Below, piece by piece: positions 18,359 to 27,100 of a stretch of 55,476 nucleotides of DNA; the stretch's first letter is position 1, and each line of letters starts with the position of its first letter. Source of the DNA: an uncultured Christensenella sp. (GTDB lineage: Bacteria; Bacillota; Clostridia; Christensenellales; CAG-917); NCBI GenBank assembly GCA_910578325.1, contig CAJTQT010000008.1:1-55476 (forward strand). The letters run 5' to 3'. The notes under the pieces were generated by a model. The model made no database searches. It was given only the letters and a program-made list of their open reading frames with translations, and was not told the DNA's origin. The position numbers were made by a program, and so were the translations under genes.

Positions 18359-19855
18359 CTACTTTCCTATCTTGACGCGCGGGTCTACCACGGCGTACAT
18401 AAGGTCGCTCAAAAGCGTACCTATGACTGTCAGAACGGATATAAACATATTGTATCCCATAATAAACGGCACGTCCGCGACAAGCAGAGCCTGATACGCC
18501 AACTGTCCGATACCCGGAATACTGAATACCTGTTCGGTTATCATTGCGCCGCTGAACAGACTCGGAAGAATACCCGCAAGCAACGTAACGAGCGGTATCA
18601 TCGTATTTCTGAACGCGTGCTTATATATAACGGTCTTTTCGCTCAAACCTTTGGCTCTTGCGGTACGCACATAGTCCGCATTGAGTGCTTCGAGCGTGTT
18701 TGTCCTCGTATATCTCATAAGCGAGCCGACCGAAAGAACAACCATTACGAACATCGGCAGCACCATATGCCACAGAGTATCTCCCAGTTTCAGGAACCAG
18801 GAAGCGTTGGTAGGCATCGAAGCGGAAACTATGCCTCCGACTTCGAACCACCCCAGTCCGACCGCGAATATTCTGATTACTATCGCGCCGAAGAAGAACG
18901 TCGGAAGACTTATTCCCATCATCGTCAGAATTGTGACGGAATAGTCTATAACGCCGTACTGGTTCGTCGCCGCTTTTATGCCGAGAGGGATCGCTATAAG
19001 GAACTGCAAAATAGTTGCGATAAACGCTATTGCGAACGAAATGCCCATATTCTGCATAATGACATCCGCCACGGGGCGTTTATACTTGAACGACATTCCG
19101 AGGTCGCCTTTGAGCATATTGCCCAGCCAGTTGAAATAACCGCCGAGAATCGCGCCTGCTTTTTCGCCGCCAGTTGCAGTACGGTAATTGACGTTGAGGT
19201 CGATAACGGTGCCGTCGCGGCTTGTAAGTTTTATCTGCCTTATGATTTCCGTTCCCAGTTCGACGGGATTGCCGTCCTCATCCAGAAGCACGTTTCCGTT
19301 TTCGTCGTACTGGTATTCCACAAGTTCAAACCGTCCGTACTCTTCTCTGTTGAACACGACCTTATAATCGAATTTCGTATCTTCGTCGATATCGTCGGGA
19401 AGAACGTCGTTTCTCGAAATAACGCGTCCGATTTCGTACGTGCCGTCAGAGTAGAGATAAATACGCATATCGTTGCTGCCGTCGTATGCAACGGAGGACG
19501 TTCCGCTTTCGCGCGTTTCGCCCGTGTACCAAGCCTTGTACGACATTGCGCCGTACACGATTTCCGACTCGTATGTATCCTGTTTGGTGTTCGCGCGGAA
19601 ATCCATACCTTCGAATTTGCTTCCCTTTCTCGGAGTGAGCGTCAGAAAAGCGTCGGGCATATTCAGACCGTAAAGTTCCTTGATGCGGTCGACGTCCGCC
19701 TGCGTCATCGTACCGTTCTGAACCGCAGAAGAATACTGCTGATCGACGTAGTCCGTCGGCATCATTCGGGCAAGACCGTAAATGATGACGGACACGCCCA
19801 GTAATATCACCACTGCCAGCAACAGTCTTTTTACGATGTATTTTACTGTTTCCAT
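18359..19855 (-). CDS. oppB: Oligopeptide ABC transporter permease OppB with large external insert
   Basis: A 498-residue permease; the family is usually a little over 300. The N-terminal helix (about 8-30) and the start of the loop (ARMMPTDYVDQQ) are typical. About 190 residues are then inserted before the typical continuation GNMLKGDLGMSFKYKRPV and the five-helix permease domain. The EAA-like loop ALNADYVRTARAKGLSE and the C-terminal VDPRVK end are normal. By topology the insert is outside the cell, where it could contact OppA or substrate; it contains a DENGNVLLDEDGNP unit. AGGA lies six bases before the ATG. A 218-base gap with two hairpins separates it from oppA, which fits the usual higher expression of the binding protein. 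Confidence 0.9.
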   Translation of the reverse strand: METVKYIVKRLLLAVVILLGVSVIIYGLARMMPTDYVDQQYSSAVQNGTMTQADVDRIKELYGLNMPDAFLTLTPRKGSKFEGMDFRANTKQDTYESEIVYGAMSYKAWYTGETRESGTSSVAYDGSNDMRIYLYSDGTYEIGRVISRNDVLPDDIDEDTKFDYKVVFNREEYGRFELVEYQYDENGNVLLDEDGNPVELGTEIIRQIKLTSRDGTVIDLNVNYRTATGGEKAGAILGGYFNWLGNMLKGDLGMSFKYKRPVADVIMQNMGISFAIAFIATILQFLIAIPLGIKAATNQYGVIDYSVTILTMMGISLPTFFFGAIVIRIFAVGLGWFEVGGIVSASMPTNASWFLKLGDTLWHMVLPMFVMVVLSVGSLMRYTRTNTLEALNADYVRTARAKGLSEKTVIYKHAFRNTMIPLVTLLAGILPSLFSGAMITEQVFSIPGIGQLAYQALLVADVPFIMGYNMFISVLTVIGTLLSDLMYAVVDPRVKIGK

Positions 19856-19988
19856 ATAGTGTCCTGCCTTTTGGCAATGTTCGGAAAATCCGAACGATTT
19901 TTTTTCGTTATATCGTTTGCCGCGCGCTGTAATCGTCTACATCCTCGCGTCTGCGGCATATTTTCAGAAGTTTCAAAGATTGCATATT

Positions 19989-20065
19989 CTACGGCAGAAT
20001 ACTGCCGTAGAAGACGCGGTTTTAATGTAGCCGTCAACCCTGCCTCGCATTAATGGGCAGGGTTG
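19989..20065 (-). terminator. Two stem-loops between oppA and oppB
   Basis: CAACCCTGCC / GGCAGGGTTG (20035-20044 with 20056-20065) and CTACGGCAG-AATA-CTGCCGTAG (19989-20010). Neither is followed by a T run. They probably protect the oppA message 3' end or cause partial termination, giving more OppA than permease. This function is inference. Confidence 0.6.
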
Positions 20066-20073
20066 CGCAAATT

Positions 20074-22788
20074 TTATTTAATATAGTTGATTTCCCAGAT
20101 GCGTGCAAGCAGTCCGCTGTAAGAAGTGCATTCACTTGCGGAAGGCAACGTCGCGGGATCGAGCATATTCGCCTGATAAGCAGACAAATCGTTACGCTGA
20201 TAGGTGGGGAATTCGCAAGCGAGTTCCATAATCAGATCGAGCGCGTCAGCATATATTCCTTTACGTTCGGCTTCAACGGTAGTTCCTCTGCCCTCGTCAA
20301 TCTTTTCGCTGAGTCTTACGATGATATCGTATTCGTCGCTCCAAGCGGCAGAATCTTTCCTACCTATGATCTGCGAGTAACCCCAGTTTTTAACCGAACT
20401 TGCCTGAGATTCCATATGATACGTCTGATACATATCGGGATCGATAGTGCTCGACCACGCAGCAGCCCACACCGCAAGTTTACCTGCGCTCAAATCCGTA
20501 AGAGCGGTTTGAGAAGTGACGACTTTGACGTTGAAACCATGTTTGTTGAGTATTGTCTGCGCGCGCAAGAACATATCGTATGCGGGGTGGTCGGTGCTTC
20601 CGCCGGCAATTGTAAACTTATAATCGAGTTTATCAACGCCGAAGCCGGGAATCGTTCTCTGATACACGCCGTCGCTGCCCTTTCTGTATCCTGCGTCATA
20701 AACCATATCTTCGATGTCGTCGCCGAAGTTATCGTATTCATAGGACGTTCCGTTTTCCGACACGTAATCGTTGGAATCCTTCGGATAGGCCCAACTTGCC
20801 ATAGAAATCGGACGTTTGATTATCTTAGCGAGTTCGTGATAGTAGTTGTTGATAATGATGCTCGTGTCCATAGCCTTGATAATGGCTCTGCGGACGTTTA
20901 CGTCGGGAACGAATCTGGGGTTGATGCCCACATAACCGTAACCGCTGGTCATTGTCGTAACGCTGGGTAATCCCGCCGAGTTTATAGCGTTCTGGTTATC
21001 TATGGTCGCGCCGGGGTCGCCGAAGTCGATATCGCCGTTGATAAGCGAGTTGATTATCTGGTCTGATTCGACAACCTTATATCTTACGGTTTTGATTTTT
21101 GCATTCGAAAGTTCTGCGCCTACCGTCTCGAAGTAGGGATTGCGCTCGTAATAAACCATATTGTTGGTAAAGAACTGGCTTCCGGAATTCGCTCTGCCGC
21201 CGTTCTCGGTCGATGCCATATAGGGACCTGCGCCGAGGGGAAGTCCGATTTTACTTGTTGCGTTGACAACTTCGTTCATAAACGTGCTGTTACCGAATTC
21301 TACGCCGAATTCGCTCTGCAACCCGTTCTGTCCGTTTGCCGCAAAATCATCCAGAGCGGCTTTGACATAATCCTTGCCGTTCCATTCGCCCGAATAATAA
21401 TGCATAGGCGAAACAAGGAAAGAGAAATTATATTTTGCCTTGGGGTCGACGCCGTCTATCGTTATAGAAAGCACGTCATACTCGCTTCCAAGATCTTTGC
21501 CGTTAAAGGAAGTGACTTTTTTCGTCTTGATGCCCGCCACGTTGGGAACAACTCTCTGGCTGTCCGCAAAGAATTTGCTCTTTTCTTCCGCTTTGAAACG
21601 GTCAAAAATTACACTTGCGGTACCCCAATCCTGAGCCACAGTCTCAAACAGCGAAGAATCAAGTTGTTTATACATACTGTCGTAGATATCGTCTTTATCC
21701 TGATCCGTCAATTCGAATTTATCGGATTTGTCATTCAGAATCTTTTTGGGGAATTCGGGGAAATAGGTATCGAAGACGATTGAAATACAGCAGTCTTTAA
21801 TCGCTTCGGCTACTTTCTCGTCCTTGCTCATATCCAGTTTGCCCTCGGCCACGAGTGCATCGAGATAGGGTTTGATGTTTTCGTCATAGACAATATTTGC
21901 GGCTTCTCTGTCGATTTTGAAGTTGCCGTTTTCATCTTTGTCGTAAGAACTGCTTCCCGGTTTTTTGGCAAGCAACTCCGTCATACCTCCGTCGTTGAGA
22001 AGGAATATCTTCCAAACTTCGTCAAATCCGTCCCAGTCTTTATAGTCGTCTTTGTTGATAGCATTCCAGTCGCTGGTGAGTTCTTTAAAAAACTCTCTTG
22101 CAACTACTGCGATATCAACCAAAGCCTGATTTTCGTCGAAATCTTTACTGAGGTCGTCTTCCGTTGGTTTAGACGCAATGGGACCGGAGTAAAAACCGTG
22201 TATTCCGACATAAGTAATGAGGTCTGCGATACGCTGGTTCGCTTTGGCCATAAACTGCGATTCGAAGTTCGAAACCGACTCGCCGCTGACGTTGCCTTCC
22301 TGCTGCAATCTGTAATTCTTCAAACCGATGATATCTGTCGAATAAATAGTTGCAGAACCCGTATACGAAGGATCAAGGTAAACGTAGATACTGAAAAGCA
22401 CGTCGCTTATCGTAAGAGGTTCGCCGTCCGACCATTTGATGCCTTTTTTGATAAGGAATTCATAAGTGGTGGATTCGGTTACGCCGTTGGCGTTTTTATT
22501 TTCTGTCTCTTTGTAGTCCTTAGTAACGGTAGGCTCGTTTTCACCGTAAACAATCTTACCGTCCTTATCGGTATTGAGCATTCCTATCTGCGTCAGACTT
22601 ATGATAGAACTGTCATAAGCGGACGTTGAGAAGAACGGGTTGAAAACGCCGTCGGGCTGAGATATGCTCATCGAGAACGGGCGAGTTTCAGGGTCGAGTT
22701 TGCGGTGGCAGGCGACAAGCGAGACGCACAGAGTGCACACTATCAGCACTGCTGCAAGCAAAACTATAATTCGCTTAGTTGTTTTCAT
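20074..22788 (-). CDS. oppA: Oligopeptide-binding lipoprotein OppA (enlarged)
   Basis: A 904-residue extracellular solute-binding protein of family 5, which captures peptides and delivers them to OppBC. Lipobox SLVAC gives lipidated Cys27. Family landmarks: FNPFFSTSAYDS and the WSDGEPLTISDVLFSI block near 145-160, LGAGPYM near 520, a DVNVRRAI block near 635, and a C-terminal lobe. Ordinary members have about 500-600 residues; here some 300 additional, highly charged residues lie between about 170 and 480. AAGGAG lies six bases before the ATG. It is the first gene of the opp operon, with its own promoter and a 20-bp palindrome in the leader. Peptide specificity cannot be read from the sequence; nickel or other solutes are less likely given OppD/OppF downstream. 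Confidence 0.9.
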   Translation of the reverse strand: MKTTKRIIVLLAAVLIVCTLCVSLVACHRKLDPETRPFSMSISQPDGVFNPFFSTSAYDSSIISLTQIGMLNTDKDGKIVYGENEPTVTKDYKETENKNANGVTESTTYEFLIKKGIKWSDGEPLTISDVLFSIYVYLDPSYTGSATIYSTDIIGLKNYRLQQEGNVSGESVSNFESQFMAKANQRIADLITYVGIHGFYSGPIASKPTEDDLSKDFDENQALVDIAVVAREFFKELTSDWNAINKDDYKDWDGFDEVWKIFLLNDGGMTELLAKKPGSSSYDKDENGNFKIDREAANIVYDENIKPYLDALVAEGKLDMSKDEKVAEAIKDCCISIVFDTYFPEFPKKILNDKSDKFELTDQDKDDIYDSMYKQLDSSLFETVAQDWGTASVIFDRFKAEEKSKFFADSQRVVPNVAGIKTKKVTSFNGKDLGSEYDVLSITIDGVDPKAKYNFSFLVSPMHYYSGEWNGKDYVKAALDDFAANGQNGLQSEFGVEFGNSTFMNEVVNATSKIGLPLGAGPYMASTENGGRANSGSQFFTNNMVYYERNPYFETVGAELSNAKIKTVRYKVVESDQIINSLINGDIDFGDPGATIDNQNAINSAGLPSVTTMTSGYGYVGINPRFVPDVNVRRAIIKAMDTSIIINNYYHELAKIIKRPISMASWAYPKDSNDYVSENGTSYEYDNFGDDIEDMVYDAGYRKGSDGVYQRTIPGFGVDKLDYKFTIAGGSTDHPAYDMFLRAQTILNKHGFNVKVVTSQTALTDLSAGKLAVWAAAWSSTIDPDMYQTYHMESQASSVKNWGYSQIIGRKDSAAWSDEYDIIVRLSEKIDEGRGTTVEAERKGIYADALDLIMELACEFPTYQRNDLSAYQANMLDPATLPSASECTSYSGLLARIWEINYIK

Positions 22789-22800
22789 TCTTCACTCCTT

Positions 22801-22820
22801 TGTTCTTTGATCAAAGAACA
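22801..22820. promoter_or_regulatory. Perfect 20-bp palindrome in the oppA leader
   Basis: TGTTCTTTGATCAAAGAACA is a perfect palindrome lying between the oppA promoter and its ribosome binding site, about where transcription should start. It could be a repressor operator or a small RNA hairpin next to AAAGGAG. No T run follows, so it is not a terminator. Confidence 0.55.
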
Positions 22821-22826
22821 TTATTC

Positions 22827-22856
22827 TATAAATAACCAAACTGCAAATACAGTCAA
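22827..22856 (-). promoter_or_regulatory. Probable oppA promoter
   Basis: On the minus strand TTGACT (22851-22856), 18-base spacer, TTTATA (22827-22832). It lies entirely between the upstream lipoprotein stop codon and oppA. Confidence 0.5.
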
Positions 22857-22863
22857 TTATATC

Positions 22864-24012
22864 TTAAACCTCTATGACGTTCATCACGACCTGCGAGAAA
22901 TCGCAGTTGACAACGTCTTCTTTGTTCGTTTCGTCAATGGCAATCCAGTTGCTGCCCGTTACGCCGCCATTGTACTCGCCGTAAGTGAGCGTTCCGTTGA
23001 CCGTCACGTTTTCGATTTTCGCGCCTTTTTCCGCTTTCCAGGCGAGGAATCCGACATACCAGCCTACAATCGAACGTCCGCCTGCCGTATACGAAACTTC
23101 AACGTCTGCAAAAGTTATATCGTATATATGCGCGCTTTCGCCAAGAATACCGAATATTCCGCCCTTGTTTTCAAAGTCCTTTTGCTTTGCGACAAGATTG
23201 CGTCTCAGCCCTGAAACCGTGTATCCGCGACCGTTGATAACGCCGTTGAAATACGTTTCGGGCGCCCAGTATCCTGTATCTTCCGTAAATTCGAGGTCGT
23301 TCATCAGATAGATATTGCTGCCTGAACTGAACGCCGAGATGAAATCCGCTGCAGTATACACGAAGTTCCAGTTTTCGCCCTCGATAAAGTCCACGTACAC
23401 GGTAATGTCTTCTGTTCCGAACACATACGGCCATTTAAACTCTTCGCTGCCGTCTTTGTCCTGATAATACTTTCCGAAGAAAGTATATCCTGCCTTTTTC
23501 GGCGCGCCCTGCGTCGAGGGTTTCATTCTGCTTTCGCCGGGCTTTGACATAATCGTCGTGTCCGCAGGTTCGCCTGTCGTTCTGTCGACGAAATACATAG
23601 TCGCCTGTTTAAGCAGATTTGCGTAAAGCGTTATGTTTTCATTGACTCTCTGAGTTTCGAAGTCCCACTTTTTGTCGAGTTGTACAAACCCGCGTTCATC
23701 CACAATAGGTTCGCCGTTTTCGTCTGTCTTAGCGGTATACCACCCCTCTAAATAGTAGCCTGTTATCGACGCTTCGGGGAACTTGTCCACCGAATATCCG
23801 GGTCTTACGCTGATAAGACCGTTTTTCATAACGCCGAGATATTGCTCTTTGACGGGTTGAGTTGTCAGGTCGCCTTCGTTGTAATCGAATGTCACATAAA
23901 AATCGGGCTTCACGTACGTATTCTTATCGCAAGCGGCAAGAATACATCCGATCGTCAGCACAATCATAAGACAAACGATGATTTTTAAAGATTTGTTCCT
24001 CAATTTGCTCAC
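22864..24012 (-). CDS. Surface lipoprotein with InlB-like repeats and GLUG-like segment
   Basis: A 382-residue lipoprotein; lipobox ILAAC gives lipidated Cys28. InlB-like repeats follow (GYYLEGWYTA and a second one ending TVYVDF), then a segment starting near 220 that resembles the first blocks of GLUG repeats (FNGVINGRGYTVSGLRR, GGIFGILGESAHIYDITF). It looks like a short relative of the giant lipoproteins without their C-terminal modules. A DENGEPIVDERG unit lies in the first repeat. The start codon is GTG with only a weak GGA-type binding site; I keep it because it opens a normal signal peptide. It lies 76 bases upstream of oppA, which has its own promoter. Function is unknown; binding is inference. 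Confidence 0.82.
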   Translation of the reverse strand: MSKLRNKSLKIIVCLMIVLTIGCILAACDKNTYVKPDFYVTFDYNEGDLTTQPVKEQYLGVMKNGLISVRPGYSVDKFPEASITGYYLEGWYTAKTDENGEPIVDERGFVQLDKKWDFETQRVNENITLYANLLKQATMYFVDRTTGEPADTTIMSKPGESRMKPSTQGAPKKAGYTFFGKYYQDKDGSEEFKWPYVFGTEDITVYVDFIEGENWNFVYTAADFISAFSSGSNIYLMNDLEFTEDTGYWAPETYFNGVINGRGYTVSGLRRNLVAKQKDFENKGGIFGILGESAHIYDITFADVEVSYTAGGRSIVGWYVGFLAWKAEKGAKIENVTVNGTLTYGEYNGGVTGSNWIAIDETNKEDVVNCDFSQVVMNVIEV

Positions 24013-24061
24013 CTTTCTTCCTCTTCTTCGGAGAGTGTCGTTTTGTGTTCTTTAAATGCCT

Positions 24062-24088
24062 TTACAGAGGCGGGTTCCACCTCTGTAA
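24062..24088 (-). terminator. Stem-loop after the giant protease gene
   Basis: TTACAGAGG / CCTCTGTAA form a 9-bp stem (24062-24070 with 24080-24088) with a 9-base loop in the gap between the protease stop codon and the next lipoprotein. There is no clear T run, so termination strength is uncertain. Confidence 0.45.
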
Positions 24089-24147
24089 CAGACCGTTGCA
24101 GCACGCTTTTCGCGTTATTGCCTCCCGTCAACGGCGGGGGCGTATAT

Positions 24148-27100
24148 TTATTTCTCCGAATCGTCGTCCGCGGTCGGTATTTCCGCAGTCGCTTCTTCAA
24201 AATCCGGTTCTTTGGCTTCCGCGTCTGTCTCAGCCGCTTCCTGCTCTTTTTCCGCGATTGCTTCCGATTCGCCCTGCAAATTCTCTTCTTTGCTTACTTC
24301 CTCGGTTGCCGTTTCCTCTTGCGGAACTTCGGCTTCGTTTTCGGATTTTTTATTTTCATCGGAATTATCTTCTTCTGTTTTGGGAGAAGTCTTTTTCTTT
24401 CTGAGCAGTAAGAGCACTGTAACACCCGCTACGATAAGCACAGCGACAGGCACACAGACCGCAATCGCAATAACCGTAGTTTTTTCCAGTCCCCCGTTGA
24501 CCGTACCGCCGGGATTTGTTCCCGCATTCGGATCTCTTTCAACCTGAACTTCGACGTTTATGCTGACGGATTTTCCGTTCTCCGTATACGTCACCGTCAC
24601 CTCATACATACCGTACGAAAGCACTTCGGGGGTCACAACGTAACTGTCGGTCGGCAGTTCTACTCTGGAGCCGTCTTCGTATATAACTACTATAACCATT
24701 CCCTTTGCGTCGAAAGTTTCGCCTTCGATATATACGGACTTATCGGGTCTCTGAATTCTTTCGAGTCCCGCCGCTAATACGGGCGCGCCAAGCGCGGCTT
24801 TTCTGTCACGCAGAGACTTTTCAACTTTGAGCAGCGTAGCGTAATCAGTAATAAATGCAAGTTGTTCTGCGGACGTAACTGCATTGTAAGCCGAGCGCGC
24901 TTCTGCCGCCAACTCTCCGATGCCGCCTTTCTTATTGATTTCCGCAAGAGTCATCGTCGCAATGGAATCAACGTACGCTTTGAGAACTTCTATCGACTCA
25001 ATAGCCTTATGCGTAATGTCCTCGGGCACAATCTCTTCGGTGTAGTTTATCGTAGAGAAGAACACTTTCCACAGTTTCGCGTCGTAGCCTTTGGAGTTGA
25101 GCGGAACTGTCATTGTCAGTCCCAAATCGTCGGGGCTCTGTACAAACGAACCGTCGGAGAAAACCGAGAAGTATCCGAAGTTTGCGTTAAACTGCGTGAT
25201 TCCGTTTTCGTAAAGTTCGCCTTCGAAGGACGCGAGCAGTACAGGCGCGTTTACGCTGTTAAACGTATAATTGGTTACAGAACTTTCGAAGAATGCATAA
25301 CCGCCTATCGATTTGACCGTGTACGGCAATTCCACCCTCGAAAGAAGTTTGACGGAGTCGAACGCGCTGTTGCCGATTGCAACCGTATTGCTCTCGACGG
25401 TATATCTTGCGCCCTCTTTCACGGTCGGATACTGTTCGAGAACGAGACCGTCTTCCGAAACCGAATAAAGCACGCCGTCAATGGATTTAAACACATCATT
25501 GCCTTCGGCAACTTTGATTTCTTTGAGATTCTTGATGTTTGAGAACGCGCCCGCGCCGTAAGCGTTTATTTTACGGGTTTTGCTCTCTATGACTCTGTTC
25601 TTATGGTCTAAGATATCCCATTCATAGTCGTACGTTCTGCTATTCATCGTTTCCGGTATCGTCACCGTCGTGAGTGCCGTGCCGGTAAAGGCGTAATCTC
25701 CTATTATACGCGCAGAACCGAGCGTCACCGAAGCCAGCGATTCCGATTTGCGGAAGGCGTTCATTCCGATAATTTCCGCCTTATCGAGATTTACGGAAGT
25801 AAGCGCGCTGAATGCAAACGCTTCCGCTCCGATTTCGATTATATTCGACAAGTCCGCCTCCGCAAGTCCCGTGTTTTCAAACGCTTGCATATCGACGTAT
25901 TTTACGCCCGAAAGGTTTATCGTTGTAAGTTTTTTGAGGTTAAAGAACGCTGCCGCGCCTATTTCCTCAACCGTGTTCGGCAGATTTATCACTATCTGAG
26001 CGTTCGACACATCTTCGGAGTAGAACGCCATTCTGCCTATAATCGTCGTTCCTTCCGCAAACGTCGCAACCGTTATATTCTTCGAACCGACGAATACGTT
26101 GTCCCCCATTTCGGTAATTGCACCTACGGACACCGACTTCAGTTCCGTAATATTAGCGAACGCTCTCGCTCCGATCGACGTAAGCGCGGGGAGGTCTATC
26201 GCCGCCAACGCGGAATTTTCAAACGCGCCTATACCAACTTCTGTTATCTTTTGAGACGGAGCGGCAGTGATACCGCTGTTTTCAAACGCGTGCGCGCCGA
26301 CGTACGTCACCTCGAGCATAGCCACCGAGCACAACTGCGAACATCCTCTGAACGCGTTTGCTCCTATCGATTTCAAAGCGGCGAAGTTATCCGCGGCGGT
26401 GACCGACGTAAGCGCGGAGCATCCGTCGAAGAGTCCCGCGGGGATTTCAGTCAAACCGGCGGGCAAAACTACGTTCTTCAAACCGCTGTTGGCAAAAGCG
26501 TACTCGCCGACAGTCTTTACACCGCTCAGGTCGAGCGATTCCAACTTGATTCCCGCAAATGCGGATTCCGCGATTTCGGTAACGCCCTGCATATCCACAG
26601 TCGTCTTCGCGTACGGAACGGAAATTATAACTTTGCCGTCCTTGCTGTAAAGCGCGCCGTCTTTAACGGAATAATGATTGCTTGCGCCTCTCAGTTCATA
26701 TTGAGAGAACTCATTGCATCCCACAAATGGAGAGCGGCTGCCCATTATAAGTTTGGTATTTGCGCCGAGCGTCACTTTTGCAAGTGAAACGCAATCCGCA
26801 AACGAGTTTGCCGCAAGTCTGATATCTCCGTCGGGAAGCGCGATCTGAGTCAACGCCGTATTCGTAAACGCGCCCTCTCCTATCGAGGAAACGGGATTTA
26901 CAATCGTAAAGTCCGCAAGTTTGGAGCAATCCGCAAACGCGTGCGCCGCAATGCTCTGTCCCTTGAATTCGAAAGAAGTAAGGTTGGTGCATCCCGCGAA
27001 CATATACTCGCCTATCTGTGTCGCCGCGCTTGTTTTGACGACGGAAAGGTTTGTACAGTCTTTAAATACTTCCGAACCGACAACGCGGACTTCGGACAAA

